From: Devosia sp.
GTDB lineage: Bacteria > Pseudomonadota > Alphaproteobacteria > Rhizobiales > Devosiaceae
Direction: 5' to 3'
Length of the DNA stretch: 49,114 nucleotides
NCBI RefSeq assembly: GCF_028290435.1
Contig: NZ_JAQGJV010000087.1
Coordinates: forward strand, 1 to 49,114
The position numbers and the translations under genes were made by a program. The notes below the pieces were generated by a model. The model ran no database searches. It was not told the origin of the DNA and saw only the letters and a program-made list of their open reading frames with translations. Positions 16,331 to 24,891 of this stretch are shown in pieces; position 1 is the first letter of the stretch; every line of letters starts with the position of its first letter.

Positions 16331-17449
16331 ATGGCCAATGCACTCGTACCCACCATCGACGCCTTTCGGGTGCCGCTGGACAACACGACCGATATTGCCG
16401 GCCTCGACCGGCTGTTGAATGAGGGCGCTCTGCGCCCCGACGACGTCATTGCGGTGACTGGCAAGACGGAGGGCTGGCAGCAGGGTGAGACCAGCCGGCT
16501 CGACGCCGACCAGGCGATCCGCCGCTTTTTGCTTGACCGCGGATCGCGCCTGGCAAGCACCATCGACCAGGTTCCCATGGTGTTCACGACCGGCGGCATC
16601 GGCATATTGACGCCGCACATCATGGTGTACACACGCACCTATGCGGAGCCGTCGAACGATAGTGCCGGCCGGCTGGCCATGGGCGTCGCGCGGTCCGACC
16701 TCATCCGTCCCGAATGGATGGCGACCACGAGAATCGTCGAGGCCAATGCCGATGCTGTCCGGCGGGCGGCGAGCGATGCCGGTATCGACCCCAGCGCGGT
16801 CGAGTACGTCGTCGGTAAGGCATATTACCCATCACGGCAGGATTTTGCCGACGCCCGGGCGGCCGGTCACTCTATTCCTGAAAATGACGACCGGGTACTG
16901 TTCCGCAAGGCGAGCGGGGCTGCGGGCCTTGGGGTCGCGGTCGCAGCCGATGGTTTGCCCATGCCCGCGGCCGAGGAGGTGGGCACGCGGTTCGACCTGT
17001 GGTCCGCCAAGGTTGCGATATCGGCCAACGAGTGGGAGCCGGTGGGCGGCGCCGGCCCGCAGACCCAGTTGATGGCATTTGGCAACAAGGTCGGCGCCGG
17101 CGGGCGGCTTCGGGTTGGCCACGCCGCCATGACCGACGCGCTCGACGTGGACGCCCTCACCCGCGCGCTGCGGCGGGCGGGGCTCGATGTCGGGCCGGGC
17201 CCGCTATCGCCGGAGCATCGGGCCCGCGTGGTGGCGGTTTACGTCAAGTTCGGCTTTCCCGTCGAAGGCCGGCTGCGCGGACGTCGCCAGATCACCGAGA
17301 ACCCGCAATACGGCAATCAGGTGAAAGCGGCGCTCGGGGGCATGTTCGCGTCGGTCCTTCAGGACAATCTGGTGTGGATATCCGCCTCGGCCACCCACCA
17401 GGGCCCCGCTGGAGGCGGCACCGTAGCTGCGGTCGTCGACGTCAGCTAA
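16331..17449 (+). CDS. Ring-opening amidohydrolase (cyanuric acid hydrolase/barbiturase superfamily), divergent
   Basis: The family opens cyclic amides (cyanuric acid, barbituric acid) using three Lys-Ser pairs, one per repeat. This 372-residue protein keeps the three-repeat layout. Repeat 1 has Lys45 in VTGKTEG, the family signature, then GGIGILTPH. Repeat 2 has Lys163, the RKASGAAGLGVAVA helix and Ser231 in AISANE. Repeat 3 has Lys306, GRLRGRRQ, and Ser351 in ISASATHQGPAGGG. Thr86/Thr87 occupies the position of the usual first serine, and the usual acidic residues after the serines are changed. The ring substrate is therefore probably not cyanuric acid or barbiturate itself. GAGAGGA precedes the ATG. 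A TTGTATACAA operator lies upstream and a hairpin follows at 17459. Confidence 0.72.
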   Translation: MANALVPTIDAFRVPLDNTTDIAGLDRLLNEGALRPDDVIAVTGKTEGWQQGETSRLDADQAIRRFLLDRGSRLASTIDQVPMVFTTGGIGILTPHIMVYTRTYAEPSNDSAGRLAMGVARSDLIRPEWMATTRIVEANADAVRRAASDAGIDPSAVEYVVGKAYYPSRQDFADARAAGHSIPENDDRVLFRKASGAAGLGVAVAADGLPMPAAEEVGTRFDLWSAKVAISANEWEPVGGAGPQTQLMAFGNKVGAGGRLRVGHAAMTDALDVDALTRALRRAGLDVGPGPLSPEHRARVVAVYVKFGFPVEGRLRGRRQITENPQYGNQVKAALGGMFASVLQDNLVWISASATHQGPAGGGTVAAVVDVS

Positions 17450-17458
17450 TTTTCGAAG

Positions 17459-17490
17459 AGGCGCGGTGGCGGCCCATATGGGTCGCGCCT
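17459..17490. terminator. Bidirectional terminator between convergent genes
   Basis: AGGCGCG (17459-17465) pairs with CGCGCCT (17484-17490), and an inner GCCCATATGGGT forms part of the loop. It sits between the convergent ends of the amidohydrolase gene and the MFS transporter gene. Confidence 0.5.
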
Positions 17491-17501
17491 TGCCTACTGG
17501 C

Positions 17502-18926
17502 TCAAGCTTCCGGGTAGCTGCCTGCGGGTGGCTGCCCAATTGGCGTTTGCGTCTGTCCAACCGAAGCGGGGAGCGCCCGCATTTGCAGGGCGGAAACCAA
17601 TGTCAGGACAGCGAGGACAGCGAAGCTGAGTTGGAAGTCGATGGTGTCCAGGCCGTTTGCGCCCCGAACAGCCTGGAAGAAGCTGAGACTAAGGCTTCCA
17701 ACCACGACGCCCAACAGGATGGTGATCTGCATCAGCATGGTCGACAGGGTCGACGCTGAACTGCGCTGTTCGGGACTGATATCGATGAAGGCCAGCACGT
17801 TAAGCGCGGTATACTGCATCGAGCGCGTGGCACCGCCAAACACCATGAGCGCTATCACCAGATAAACCGGCGTATCTGCCCGCAGCGCGATGCAAAGCGC
17901 GATCGCCACGGCGCTCAGGATACCATTGACCACCATCGCCTGGCGAAACCCGAAGCGTTCGAGCACGGGTGTGGTGATCAGCCGGACCGCAAGATTGCCG
18001 GCGAAATAGGCCACCATCAGGCTGCCGGCCTGGAAGGGATCGAGACCGAATCCGAGTTGGAACAATAGGGGCAACAGGAACGGCATGGTGTTGAGCGCAA
18101 TGCGATAGTAGCTGCCGGCCAGCAGGTTGGAGAGCGCGAAGGTCGGCACCCGCATGGTAGAAAAGTCGAGTAGCGGATGCTTGGCACGCCGCATGTGGAG
18201 CGCGGCCAGTCCGGCGAGCACCGCGCCGCCGATCACCATGGCAATCGTGAACGCCATATTGGCGGCGTGGTGCACCAGCCCGTCCAGCCCTGCCAGCAGC
18301 AGGCCGAGTCCAAGAGAGGTCATGACGAGGCCCCGCCAATCCAGCGGCGTTTTGCTGCGATAGCCGTCATCGGGGATGAACCAGGCCGCCAGAGCCAGGC
18401 TGCACAGACCCAGCGGGATGTTGATCAGGAAGGTCCAGCGCCAGGAGAAGTAGGTGGTGATAAAGCCGCCGATGGTGGGGCCGATCACCGGGGCGAACAG
18501 GGCAGGCCATGTGAGTAGCGATATGGCGCGGACCAGTTCGGACCGGTGGGCGAGGCGCAGGACGATGATCTGTCCGACCGGAACCATGAAAGCGCCGCCT
18601 GCGCCCTGGATAGCGCGGGCGGCGACGAATTGCGGCAAGGTCTGTGCCAGGCCGCAAAGGATCGAACCCAGGGTAAAGACGACTATGGCGCCCAGGAACA
18701 CGCTGCGCGCCCCGACACGGTCGGCAAGCCAGCCGGCCGCCGGAATGAGGATCGCCACCGTCAGCATGTAGACCGTGATGCCGATGCTCATGCTCAGCGG
18801 TTCAACGCCGAACGACTGGCCCATGCTCGGAAGGGCTGTGACGATGATGGTGGCATCCAGCATCTGCATGAATAGTGCGCCAGCCACGATCAGCGCGATT
18901 GTGTGGACAGATGGCTGCGCCTTCAT
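17502..18926 (-). CDS. MFS transporter, DHA2 (EmrB/QacA-like) drug:H+ antiporter family
   Basis: This 474-residue inner-membrane protein has about 14 predicted helices. The DHA2 signature LDATIIVTALPSM lies near residue 23 in helix 1, and GWLADRVGARSVF forms the A-motif loop between helices 2 and 3. RAIQGAGGAFMVP is in helix 4, GPTIGGFI is the antiporter motif C region, and SWRWTFLINIPLG lies at the helix 6 entry. Such proteins export toxic organic compounds by proton exchange. It lies downstream of, and may be co-transcribed with, the DRE-TIM gene, although a terminator at 18965-18994 separates them. A role in export of a pathway substrate or by-product is inferred from position only. Confidence 0.9.
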   Translation of the reverse strand: MKAQPSVHTIALIVAGALFMQMLDATIIVTALPSMGQSFGVEPLSMSIGITVYMLTVAILIPAAGWLADRVGARSVFLGAIVVFTLGSILCGLAQTLPQFVAARAIQGAGGAFMVPVGQIIVLRLAHRSELVRAISLLTWPALFAPVIGPTIGGFITTYFSWRWTFLINIPLGLCSLALAAWFIPDDGYRSKTPLDWRGLVMTSLGLGLLLAGLDGLVHHAANMAFTIAMVIGGAVLAGLAALHMRRAKHPLLDFSTMRVPTFALSNLLAGSYYRIALNTMPFLLPLLFQLGFGLDPFQAGSLMVAYFAGNLAVRLITTPVLERFGFRQAMVVNGILSAVAIALCIALRADTPVYLVIALMVFGGATRSMQYTALNVLAFIDISPEQRSSASTLSTMLMQITILLGVVVGSLSLSFFQAVRGANGLDTIDFQLSFAVLAVLTLVSALQMRALPASVGQTQTPIGQPPAGSYPEA

Positions 18927-18964
18927 AAGACAACTCTTGGTTCGTTGGCATGCATGCGAGATGG

Positions 18965-18994
18965 ATAAAAGAAGGCCCGCACTGAGCGGGCCTT
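18965..18994 (-). terminator. Terminator of the racemase-family/DRE-TIM operon
   Basis: On the minus strand, AAGGCCCGC-tcagt-GCGGGCCTT is followed by CTTTTAT: a perfect nine-pair stem with a T-rich tail, 23 bases past the stop of the gene at 19017-20339. Confidence 0.8.
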
Positions 18995-19016
18995 GCAGTT
19001 CGCGCCTCGATGAGGG

Positions 19017-20339
19017 TCAGGCCGCGACGCGTTTGATGACGGTGAAGACTTCGTCCGGCGTGGCCCAGCGCGGATAGGCCGGGTGCGCGGCGAGTTGGTC
19101 CTCGAGGATTTTTACCGCTTCGCCGATCTGTTTATCGGTGAGCACGAGGCCTAGCGACCTGGCCGCCGACGCCACGACCTTGCCATTGCCCTGCTGCGAA
19201 TAGACCCAGTGGAACTCAGCGCCGATCAGCGCTGGATTGTAGCTGCCGCCCATATTGGCGAAATCGGCAGGCGCTCGGCCATCGAGCATCTTTTCGATAT
19301 CGTGCGGCCCCTCGCGTAGGAATTGGTGGAAACCCACCACCGGCTTCAGCGGCGGCACCGGGAAACGCATGATGCGGGCCAGCTCGTCGGAAGCCCATTG
19401 CAGGCGATCAAGGCGGATGCCGGTTTCGGTACCATAGAGCACGTCGAGGGCGACCACGACTTCTTCCATCGCCGCAAAGCCCGAGCGGTAGGAAACGCCA
19501 TTGAGCGCGACATCCGGCGAGGCGCCGGCAAGCACCGCCGCGATGGTGCCGGCGGTGTCCATGCCGAAATCGTCATGGGTGTGCATGGTCAGCGGGGTCG
19601 GGCCCTTGAGTCGGCTGCGGAAGGTCTTGACGTAATGGGTCATGGCCTGGGGCGAGAGCGCGCTGGTGGAATCCATCAGGTCGAACCGGCGCACGCCATT
19701 GTCGATGGCAGTGTTGCACAGTGCCATGAACTGGTCGAAGTCACGCCGGGCGCAATTGGCGACGGTCGCGTTCCACTCCATGCCGGCCGCCTTGATGTAT
19801 TCGTTCATCACCGCCATTTCGTCGGCTTGGCGCTTGCGGGCGTCCTCGCTTGGCGCCTGCAGCAGGCCGGGATTGAGCAGTTTGATACCCGCCTCGGCGA
19901 ACATGTCGACGGTCTGCTTCATCAGCGGCATTGGCGTGTCGCCATTGCCCAGCAGGGTATCGGTGAAGACATTCAGCTTGAACTTCGGCCTGGCCTTGGC
20001 GATGGCGAGAGCCGCTCCCAGTTCCTGCGGATCGGCTTCGCCACCGCGCCACCAGACGTTGAGGCTTTCCTCCTCGACGCCCAGCTCTTCCAGCAAGCCG
20101 CAAATCTCGATGAGTTCGCCTTCGGTCGGCTTTACGCCCACAGTGTAGATGACCTTGCGGATCGTGCTGTCGATCAGCCCCAACGGCGTGGGGATTTCGT
20201 AACCGGAGGTGACTTCGGGCATGAAGTTGAAGGGGCTGACGGAATGCCGCCCCTCGGCAGAGGCTTGGCCGCGACCGGCATTGCCGAGTGGCCCATTGGG
20301 CTTGGGTGAGGTCACGTCAGGAACTCCTATTGTCGTCAC
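19017..20339 (-). CDS. DRE-TIM metallolyase superfamily protein (2-isopropylmalate synthase/HMG-CoA lyase-like barrel), atypical
   Basis: This 440-residue protein has the TIM-barrel pattern of acyl-CoA lyases and synthases. The metal-site HTHDDFGM is near residue 250, and the downstream LNGVSYRSGFAAMEE matches the family asparagine loop. The N-terminal signature, normally D-T-T-L-R-D/E, reads IDSTIRK, so the acidic residue after arginine is lysine. That residue takes part in catalysis in canonical members, so the reaction may differ. The GTG start at 20339 overlaps the racemase-family stop by four bases (GTGA), showing coupling. Likely a retro-Claisen or Claisen-type enzyme on a pathway acid; the substrate is unknown. 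A specific synthase name is not supported. Confidence 0.68.
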   Translation of the reverse strand: MTTIGVPDVTSPKPNGPLGNAGRGQASAEGRHSVSPFNFMPEVTSGYEIPTPLGLIDSTIRKVIYTVGVKPTEGELIEICGLLEELGVEEESLNVWWRGGEADPQELGAALAIAKARPKFKLNVFTDTLLGNGDTPMPLMKQTVDMFAEAGIKLLNPGLLQAPSEDARKRQADEMAVMNEYIKAAGMEWNATVANCARRDFDQFMALCNTAIDNGVRRFDLMDSTSALSPQAMTHYVKTFRSRLKGPTPLTMHTHDDFGMDTAGTIAAVLAGASPDVALNGVSYRSGFAAMEEVVVALDVLYGTETGIRLDRLQWASDELARIMRFPVPPLKPVVGFHQFLREGPHDIEKMLDGRAPADFANMGGSYNPALIGAEFHWVYSQQGNGKVVASAARSLGLVLTDKQIGEAVKILEDQLAAHPAYPRWATPDEVFTVIKRVAA

Positions 20340-21073
20340 GCAATGCGTGGATTTTGAAGCAGGCCCAGCAGGGCAGGGGAAAGGCCGGCGAAGGGCGAGT
20401 TGGAAGCCGGCCTATGCTGCTCGGCTTCGGGAGCACCGGCAGTGGCGCGGATCGCATCGTGCAGCGTCGATCGGTGAGGGTCGATAACCGTCACGCCCAC
20501 CTGGTCGGCAATCGCATCGAGAATGGGGATCAGGCCGGTGCCGCCCACGATCACGCGCGACACGCCCAGTGTTTTTGCGGCTGCCGTGATCTGTGGTCCG
20601 GCAATTTCGGGCAAGCGCCCGTTCTCGTCGATGAGGATGACGCCCGCCAGTCGATCGGCGAAGCCGCGGCGCAATGCCAGCTCGATCAGCATGTCGCGCC
20701 AAGCCTCGCCGATCGTCGCAATGGCAAAGGAGCCCGGCTCGGCAGCGGCAGCGATCAATCCCCCATCGGCAAAGCCGAGGACCGGGACGGCCGTGATTTC
20801 CTTGAGAGCATCCACGCCGGGGTCGCCGAAACAGGCGACAACCACCGCGTCATACTTGCGGCCTTCGGCGGTCGCCTGAGCATAGGCATCGATGACGGCG
20901 TGCGCCGCAATGGTCACGGCGGTGCGGGTCGCGATGTAGCGCGCGCCAAAAGGCGCGGTGACAGCCGTCAGTACCGCCTGGTCGCCGATCTCCGCGAGTG
21001 CCAATTGACGGATCGCCTCGGTGATTTCGGCCGATGTGTTTGGATTGATAAGCAGAATATGGGGTTTGACCAT
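20336..21073 (-). CDS. Asp/Glu/hydantoin racemase family protein
   Basis: This 245-residue protein opens with VKPHILLINPNTSAEIT, the standard start of the hydantoin/allantoin racemase branch. It has the first catalytic-cysteine strand AVVVACFGDPG, IATIGEAW in the middle, and a second active-site strand, VIVGGTGL. Here the usual second cysteine is not evident (V-G-G-T-G), so two-base racemisation is uncertain. The ATG at 21073 matches the family start; longer starts at 21088 or 21112 lack a better ribosome site. The TTGTATACAA palindrome lies at 21122-21131, close to the start, where it could block transcription. It is co-transcribed with the DRE-TIM gene (4-base overlap). Confidence 0.78.
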   Translation of the reverse strand: MVKPHILLINPNTSAEITEAIRQLALAEIGDQAVLTAVTAPFGARYIATRTAVTIAAHAVIDAYAQATAEGRKYDAVVVACFGDPGVDALKEITAVPVLGFADGGLIAAAAEPGSFAIATIGEAWRDMLIELALRRGFADRLAGVILIDENGRLPEIAGPQITAAAKTLGVSRVIVGGTGLIPILDAIADQVGVTVIDPHRSTLHDAIRATAGAPEAEQHRPASNSPFAGLSPALLGLLQNPRIA

Positions 21074-21438
21074 GCGTCGATAATCCATGCGGGACCACAT
21101 GCAATGATGCATGATACGGTTTTGTATACAAGAAATTTGTTGTTCCCATACGGTCTGTTGGCGGGCGATTTGCCCAGCACAGTGACCGTTCTGCCGAGCT
21201 AAATAGCGGAAATGAAAGACAAAATTGAGATTTACATGCGAAAAACCTAGCCACTGCGGACTTGGTTAGAAAGAAAAGCATGGCTAATCGTGTTGACGGC
21301 GCAATCAAGATGTGTTCGTTTTAATTTCGTTATGTATACGAAACGTATCGGACCACCAAATCAGGCAAGCGGGCTCGGGCCGGATGTTCCGGGGGCGTCG
21401 CGGCAGGGACCAGAAACACCGTGCACTGGAGCACTCAC
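21074..21438. promoter_or_regulatory. Divergent control region with two GntR-type palindromes
   Basis: This gap separates the minus-strand racemase/DRE-TIM operon from the plus-strand importer operon. TTGTATACAA lies at 21122-21131 near the racemase-family start. A variant centred on GTATAC (ATGTATACGA, 21332-21341) lies inside the inverted repeat TTTCGT...ACGAAA (21326-21343), 96 bases before the binding-protein start. No gene was recognised between them. One operator per direction suggests both operons answer to the same GntR repressor. Confidence 0.6.
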
Positions 21439-23004
21439 ATGCAATACGCCCATCGCCCAATGGCAAGGCTCAGAATGGCCGGTCTTGCCGGCGTGGTAGC
21501 GCTTAGTGCGCTACTGGCCGGCAGTTCGGTTTTTGCCGCCGATCGCGTCAACACCGTCATCGTCTCGGGCGCAGGATCGGTCAACACGCTCGACCCTATC
21601 GCGTCGAACTACTTCCAGACCAACGACCTGACGAGCCGCACCTATAGCCCGCTCATCACCTATGATGTCGACCTCAACGTGGTGGGCGATCTGGCTTCCG
21701 AGTACAAGGTCGCCGACGATGCCCAGTCGATTGCCTTCACGTTGCGCAATGGTGCCAAGTTTCACGACGGCACGCCCGTCACCTCCAAGGACATCGCCTA
21801 TACGCTGGATCGCATCAAGCGGCTGGCGACCGGTGTCGCCGCCTATGTGGACATCTACGACAGCACCGAGGTTACCGACGACACGCATTTCACCGTCAAG
21901 CTGACCAAGCCGTCTGCCCTTTTCCTGACCTCGCTCAGCCGTATCTACATCATCAATTCGGCACTGGCCGAAGCTAATGCCGGCAGCGATGACGCGCAGG
22001 CGTGGCTGGCGGCCAACGATGCGGGCAGCGGCCCCTACAAGCTGACCTCGATCACCGGCAACGACGTCACCATCGACTGGGCGGATACCTATTGGCTGGA
22101 TCGTGGCGATCGCCCGATGTCGCTTGTGTTCCGGCGCGTCGATGAAAGCGCCCCCAAGCGCGACGAACTGCGGATCGGCAATATCGATGTCGGCAAGAAC
22201 ATCCAGCAGCGCGACCTGGACTCCATTGCCAACGAACCGGGTATCACCGTGGTCTATGGCTCGGCCCCGACCGTGCATGGCATCTATTTCAATGCCAGCA
22301 CCGGCCCCACCGCTGATCCGCGCGTTCGCAAAGCCATCCGCTTGGCTTATGACTACGAGGGCGCTCTCGCCGGTATCCATCGCGGCAAGGGCGCGCTGCC
22401 GTCCGGTCCGATGCCGGACGCATTGCCATGCAAGCCCGATTTCCCCATTGTCGCGCGTGACCTGGACGGCGCAAAAGCACTGCTGAGCGAAGCTGGCCAG
22501 AGCAATCTGACGTTGACGTTGCGGTTCCAGCCGGCCTTCGAGGAGCAAGTGCAGCAGGCAACGCTGCTACAGTCCAACCTCAAGGATATTGGCGTGACGC
22601 TGAACCTCGAGCCCATCGCCTTCCCGAACTACCTGCAGATGCTGCAGGATCCAGCACAGATCCCACAGATGATGCTGCTGGGCGAGAACTCGCTGTTCCC
22701 CGATCCGGGTGTGTTCCTCACCAAGACCTTCATGACCGGCGCCACCGGCACCAATCGCTCGGGCTATAGCAATCCCAAGGTCGACGAGATTCTCAACACC
22801 GCCGTCGGCACCGCCGATGCGGATGCCCGCTGCGAACTCTACAAGCAGGCCGAGACCATCATCGAGGACGACTCGCCGTTCATGCCGATCTGGTATGCCG
22901 GCAGCTACGCCGCCTATCGCTCCGACCGGCTGGCGAACCCGATCGAGGGTCAGGTCAACGGCAACTTCAAGCCACTCGACTACGCCTTGCTCAAGAAGGA
23001 ATAG
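21439..23004 (+). CDS. Extracellular solute-binding protein (family 5, Dpp/Opp type), second system
   Basis: This 521-residue periplasmic binding protein has a Sec signal (positively charged start, hydrophobic GLAGVVALSALLAG, cleavage after VFAA). Family 5 features include VNTLDP near the mature start, AFTLRNGAKFHDGTPVTSKD, GSGPYKL and DTYWL. The ATG at 21439 with GGAG upstream is preferred over a GTG at 21421. It heads an operon of two permeases, two ATPases and an arylmalonate decarboxylase-like enzyme. The ligand cannot be read from sequence; the context points to an amide- or peptide-like compound. A GntR-type operator lies at 21332-21341. Confidence 0.9.
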   Translation: MQYAHRPMARLRMAGLAGVVALSALLAGSSVFAADRVNTVIVSGAGSVNTLDPIASNYFQTNDLTSRTYSPLITYDVDLNVVGDLASEYKVADDAQSIAFTLRNGAKFHDGTPVTSKDIAYTLDRIKRLATGVAAYVDIYDSTEVTDDTHFTVKLTKPSALFLTSLSRIYIINSALAEANAGSDDAQAWLAANDAGSGPYKLTSITGNDVTIDWADTYWLDRGDRPMSLVFRRVDESAPKRDELRIGNIDVGKNIQQRDLDSIANEPGITVVYGSAPTVHGIYFNASTGPTADPRVRKAIRLAYDYEGALAGIHRGKGALPSGPMPDALPCKPDFPIVARDLDGAKALLSEAGQSNLTLTLRFQPAFEEQVQQATLLQSNLKDIGVTLNLEPIAFPNYLQMLQDPAQIPQMMLLGENSLFPDPGVFLTKTFMTGATGTNRSGYSNPKVDEILNTAVGTADADARCELYKQAETIIEDDSPFMPIWYAGSYAAYRSDRLANPIEGQVNGNFKPLDYALLKKE

Positions 23005-23011
23005 CGCGAAA

Positions 23012-24043
23012 ATGGCCTACCTGCGCCTCATCTCTCAGCGCCTGGTGATGACGGTCCTGACGCTCTGGGGCCTCGCGACCCTGGTGTTCATCATGATCAA
23101 GCTCATCCCCGGAGATGAGGCGCAGGTGGCCGCCGGCCCAGGCGCTAGCCCCGAGCAGGTGGCCTCGGTCGCCAAGCGGCTCGGTCTCGACTTACCGGTA
23201 TTGCAGCAATATCTGAACTTCCTGCTGCGCATGCTGCGCGGGGATCTGGGCACCTCGGTGGTGTCCTCCAAGCCGGTCCTCACCGAACTGGCCGCGGTGC
23301 TGCCCAGCACGATCGAACTGATGATCCTCGCCAGCATTATCGGCACGGTCATCGCTTTTCCCATGGCGCTGGTTGCGGCCACTTATCGCGGCAAAGCGTT
23401 CGACGGGATCACCCGCATTATCGCGGTCACTGGCGGCGCAATGCCTGCCTTTTGGCTGGCGCTGATGCTGCAATTCTTCTTCGGGAACGTGTGGCGGATC
23501 ACGCCGATTTCGGGCCAGCACTCCTTCGGGATTTCGTCCCCCAACGTCACAGGCATGCCCACACTCGATGCATTGCTGGCCGGTGATATGGTGGGGTTCC
23601 TCGACGCCATGGCCTACCTCATTCTGCCCGCCATTGTGTTTGCCATTCCCTTTGCCGCGCAAGTGTTTCGATTGCTGCGGGCGTCACTGCTTGGCGTGCT
23701 CGCTTCCGACATGATGCTGCCGGTCCGCGCCAAAGGCGCGTCGACGTCGCGCATGGTGCTGCGCCACGCATTGCCCAATTCGTTGCTGCCGACCGTTAGC
23801 CTCATGGGCGTATTGATTGGTGGCATGGTCGGCGGCGCCATCTTGGTCGAAACCGTGTTTGCCCGCCGCGGCGTCGGCAGCTTTCTCGCCAATTCGGTGG
23901 CGCTCAAGGACACCTATGCGGTGCTCGGCGCGGTGATGTTCGTCGGCATCGCGGTGTGTTTGGTCAATCTGGTGGCCGACATCATCACGCTGATGCTCGA
24001 TCCCCGCATCCGTGGCGCGCAATTCCGGGCAGGTGCGAAATGA
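23012..24043 (+). CDS. ABC transporter permease, DppB/OppB type, second system
   Basis: This 343-residue membrane subunit has a first helix (LVMTVLTLWGLATLVFIMIKLIPGD region; KLIPGDEA is a DppB hallmark), the loop LGLDLPVLQQY, five later helices and the coupling segment MMLPVRAKGASTSRMVLRHA. It starts 7 bases after the binding-protein gene. Its TGA overlaps the ATG of the next permease (ATGA, 24040-24043), a standard coupled arrangement. Confidence 0.9.
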   Translation: MAYLRLISQRLVMTVLTLWGLATLVFIMIKLIPGDEAQVAAGPGASPEQVASVAKRLGLDLPVLQQYLNFLLRMLRGDLGTSVVSSKPVLTELAAVLPSTIELMILASIIGTVIAFPMALVAATYRGKAFDGITRIIAVTGGAMPAFWLALMLQFFFGNVWRITPISGQHSFGISSPNVTGMPTLDALLAGDMVGFLDAMAYLILPAIVFAIPFAAQVFRLLRASLLGVLASDMMLPVRAKGASTSRMVLRHALPNSLLPTVSLMGVLIGGMVGGAILVETVFARRGVGSFLANSVALKDTYAVLGAVMFVGIAVCLVNLVADIITLMLDPRIRGAQFRAGAK

Positions 24044-24888
24044 CGCTGGTCTTGCCGACTGCCGCGCCACGCCGCAAAGCCAATTTCACCGCCTATGAAC
24101 TCACCGTGTTCGGCGTGGTCGTCGCGCTGTTCCTGCTGGCACTGATCGGGCCGATGATCGCGCCGGCCGACATCTACACCTCCAACATGCTGGAGACGTT
24201 GCTTCCGCCAAGTGCCGAGCATTGGTTGGGCACCGACGACCAGGGCCGCGATATTTTCTGGCGGCTGGTTGCCGGTTCGCGGCTTTCGCTGTTTGCGACC
24301 GTGCTGGTTGTGATCCTCTATTCGATTATCGGCATGATTGTGGCGACACTGGCAACGGTGGGGCCTCGGTGGGTCGATGAACTACTGATGCGCATCACCG
24401 ATATCGGCCTGTCCCTGCCGGGCCTCGTCGTCTCGCTCGGCATCGCCACGGTGCTCGGCCCCAGCCTGCAATCGGGCATTATCGCGCTGGCCCTGACGGG
24501 CTGGCCGATGACCGCGCGCATTTTGCGAACCACCATGCGGCAGACCATGGAGCAGCCGTTCGTCGAGGGCGCGCGCATCCTGGGCGTGTCGCGAACGCGA
24601 CTGATGCTCAAACATGTGCTGCCCAATTCGCTCGACGTGCTGATCGTCAAATGGGCCGGGGACATCAGCTTCACCATGCTGATCCTGGCGGGCCTGTCTT
24701 TCATCGGCGTTGGTGCCCAGCCACCCAGTCCTGAATGGGGGGCCATGATTTCGGGCGCGCGCGGCTATATGTCGATCGCCTGGTGGGCGGTCGCGGCGCC
24801 CGGCGCCGCCATCGTCATCAATGCGGTCGCCTTCGCCCTGCTGGCCGATATCCTGCAGGTGCGGCGCGACCCGTCGTTGCAGGCCTGA
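24040..24888 (+). CDS. ABC transporter permease, DppC/OppC type, second system
   Basis: This 282-residue membrane subunit has a first helix near residues 22-42, then the DppC motif HWLGTDDQGRDIFWRLVAGS, the coupling segment EGARILGVSRTRLML and the terminal LSFIGVGAQPPSPEWGAM. The start overlaps the upstream permease stop by four bases, and the ATPase gene follows after three bases. It pairs with the 23012-24043 product. Confidence 0.9.
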   Translation: MTLVLPTAAPRRKANFTAYELTVFGVVVALFLLALIGPMIAPADIYTSNMLETLLPPSAEHWLGTDDQGRDIFWRLVAGSRLSLFATVLVVILYSIIGMIVATLATVGPRWVDELLMRITDIGLSLPGLVVSLGIATVLGPSLQSGIIALALTGWPMTARILRTTMRQTMEQPFVEGARILGVSRTRLMLKHVLPNSLDVLIVKWAGDISFTMLILAGLSFIGVGAQPPSPEWGAMISGARGYMSIAWWAVAAPGAAIVINAVAFALLADILQVRRDPSLQA

Positions 24889-24891
24889 ACC

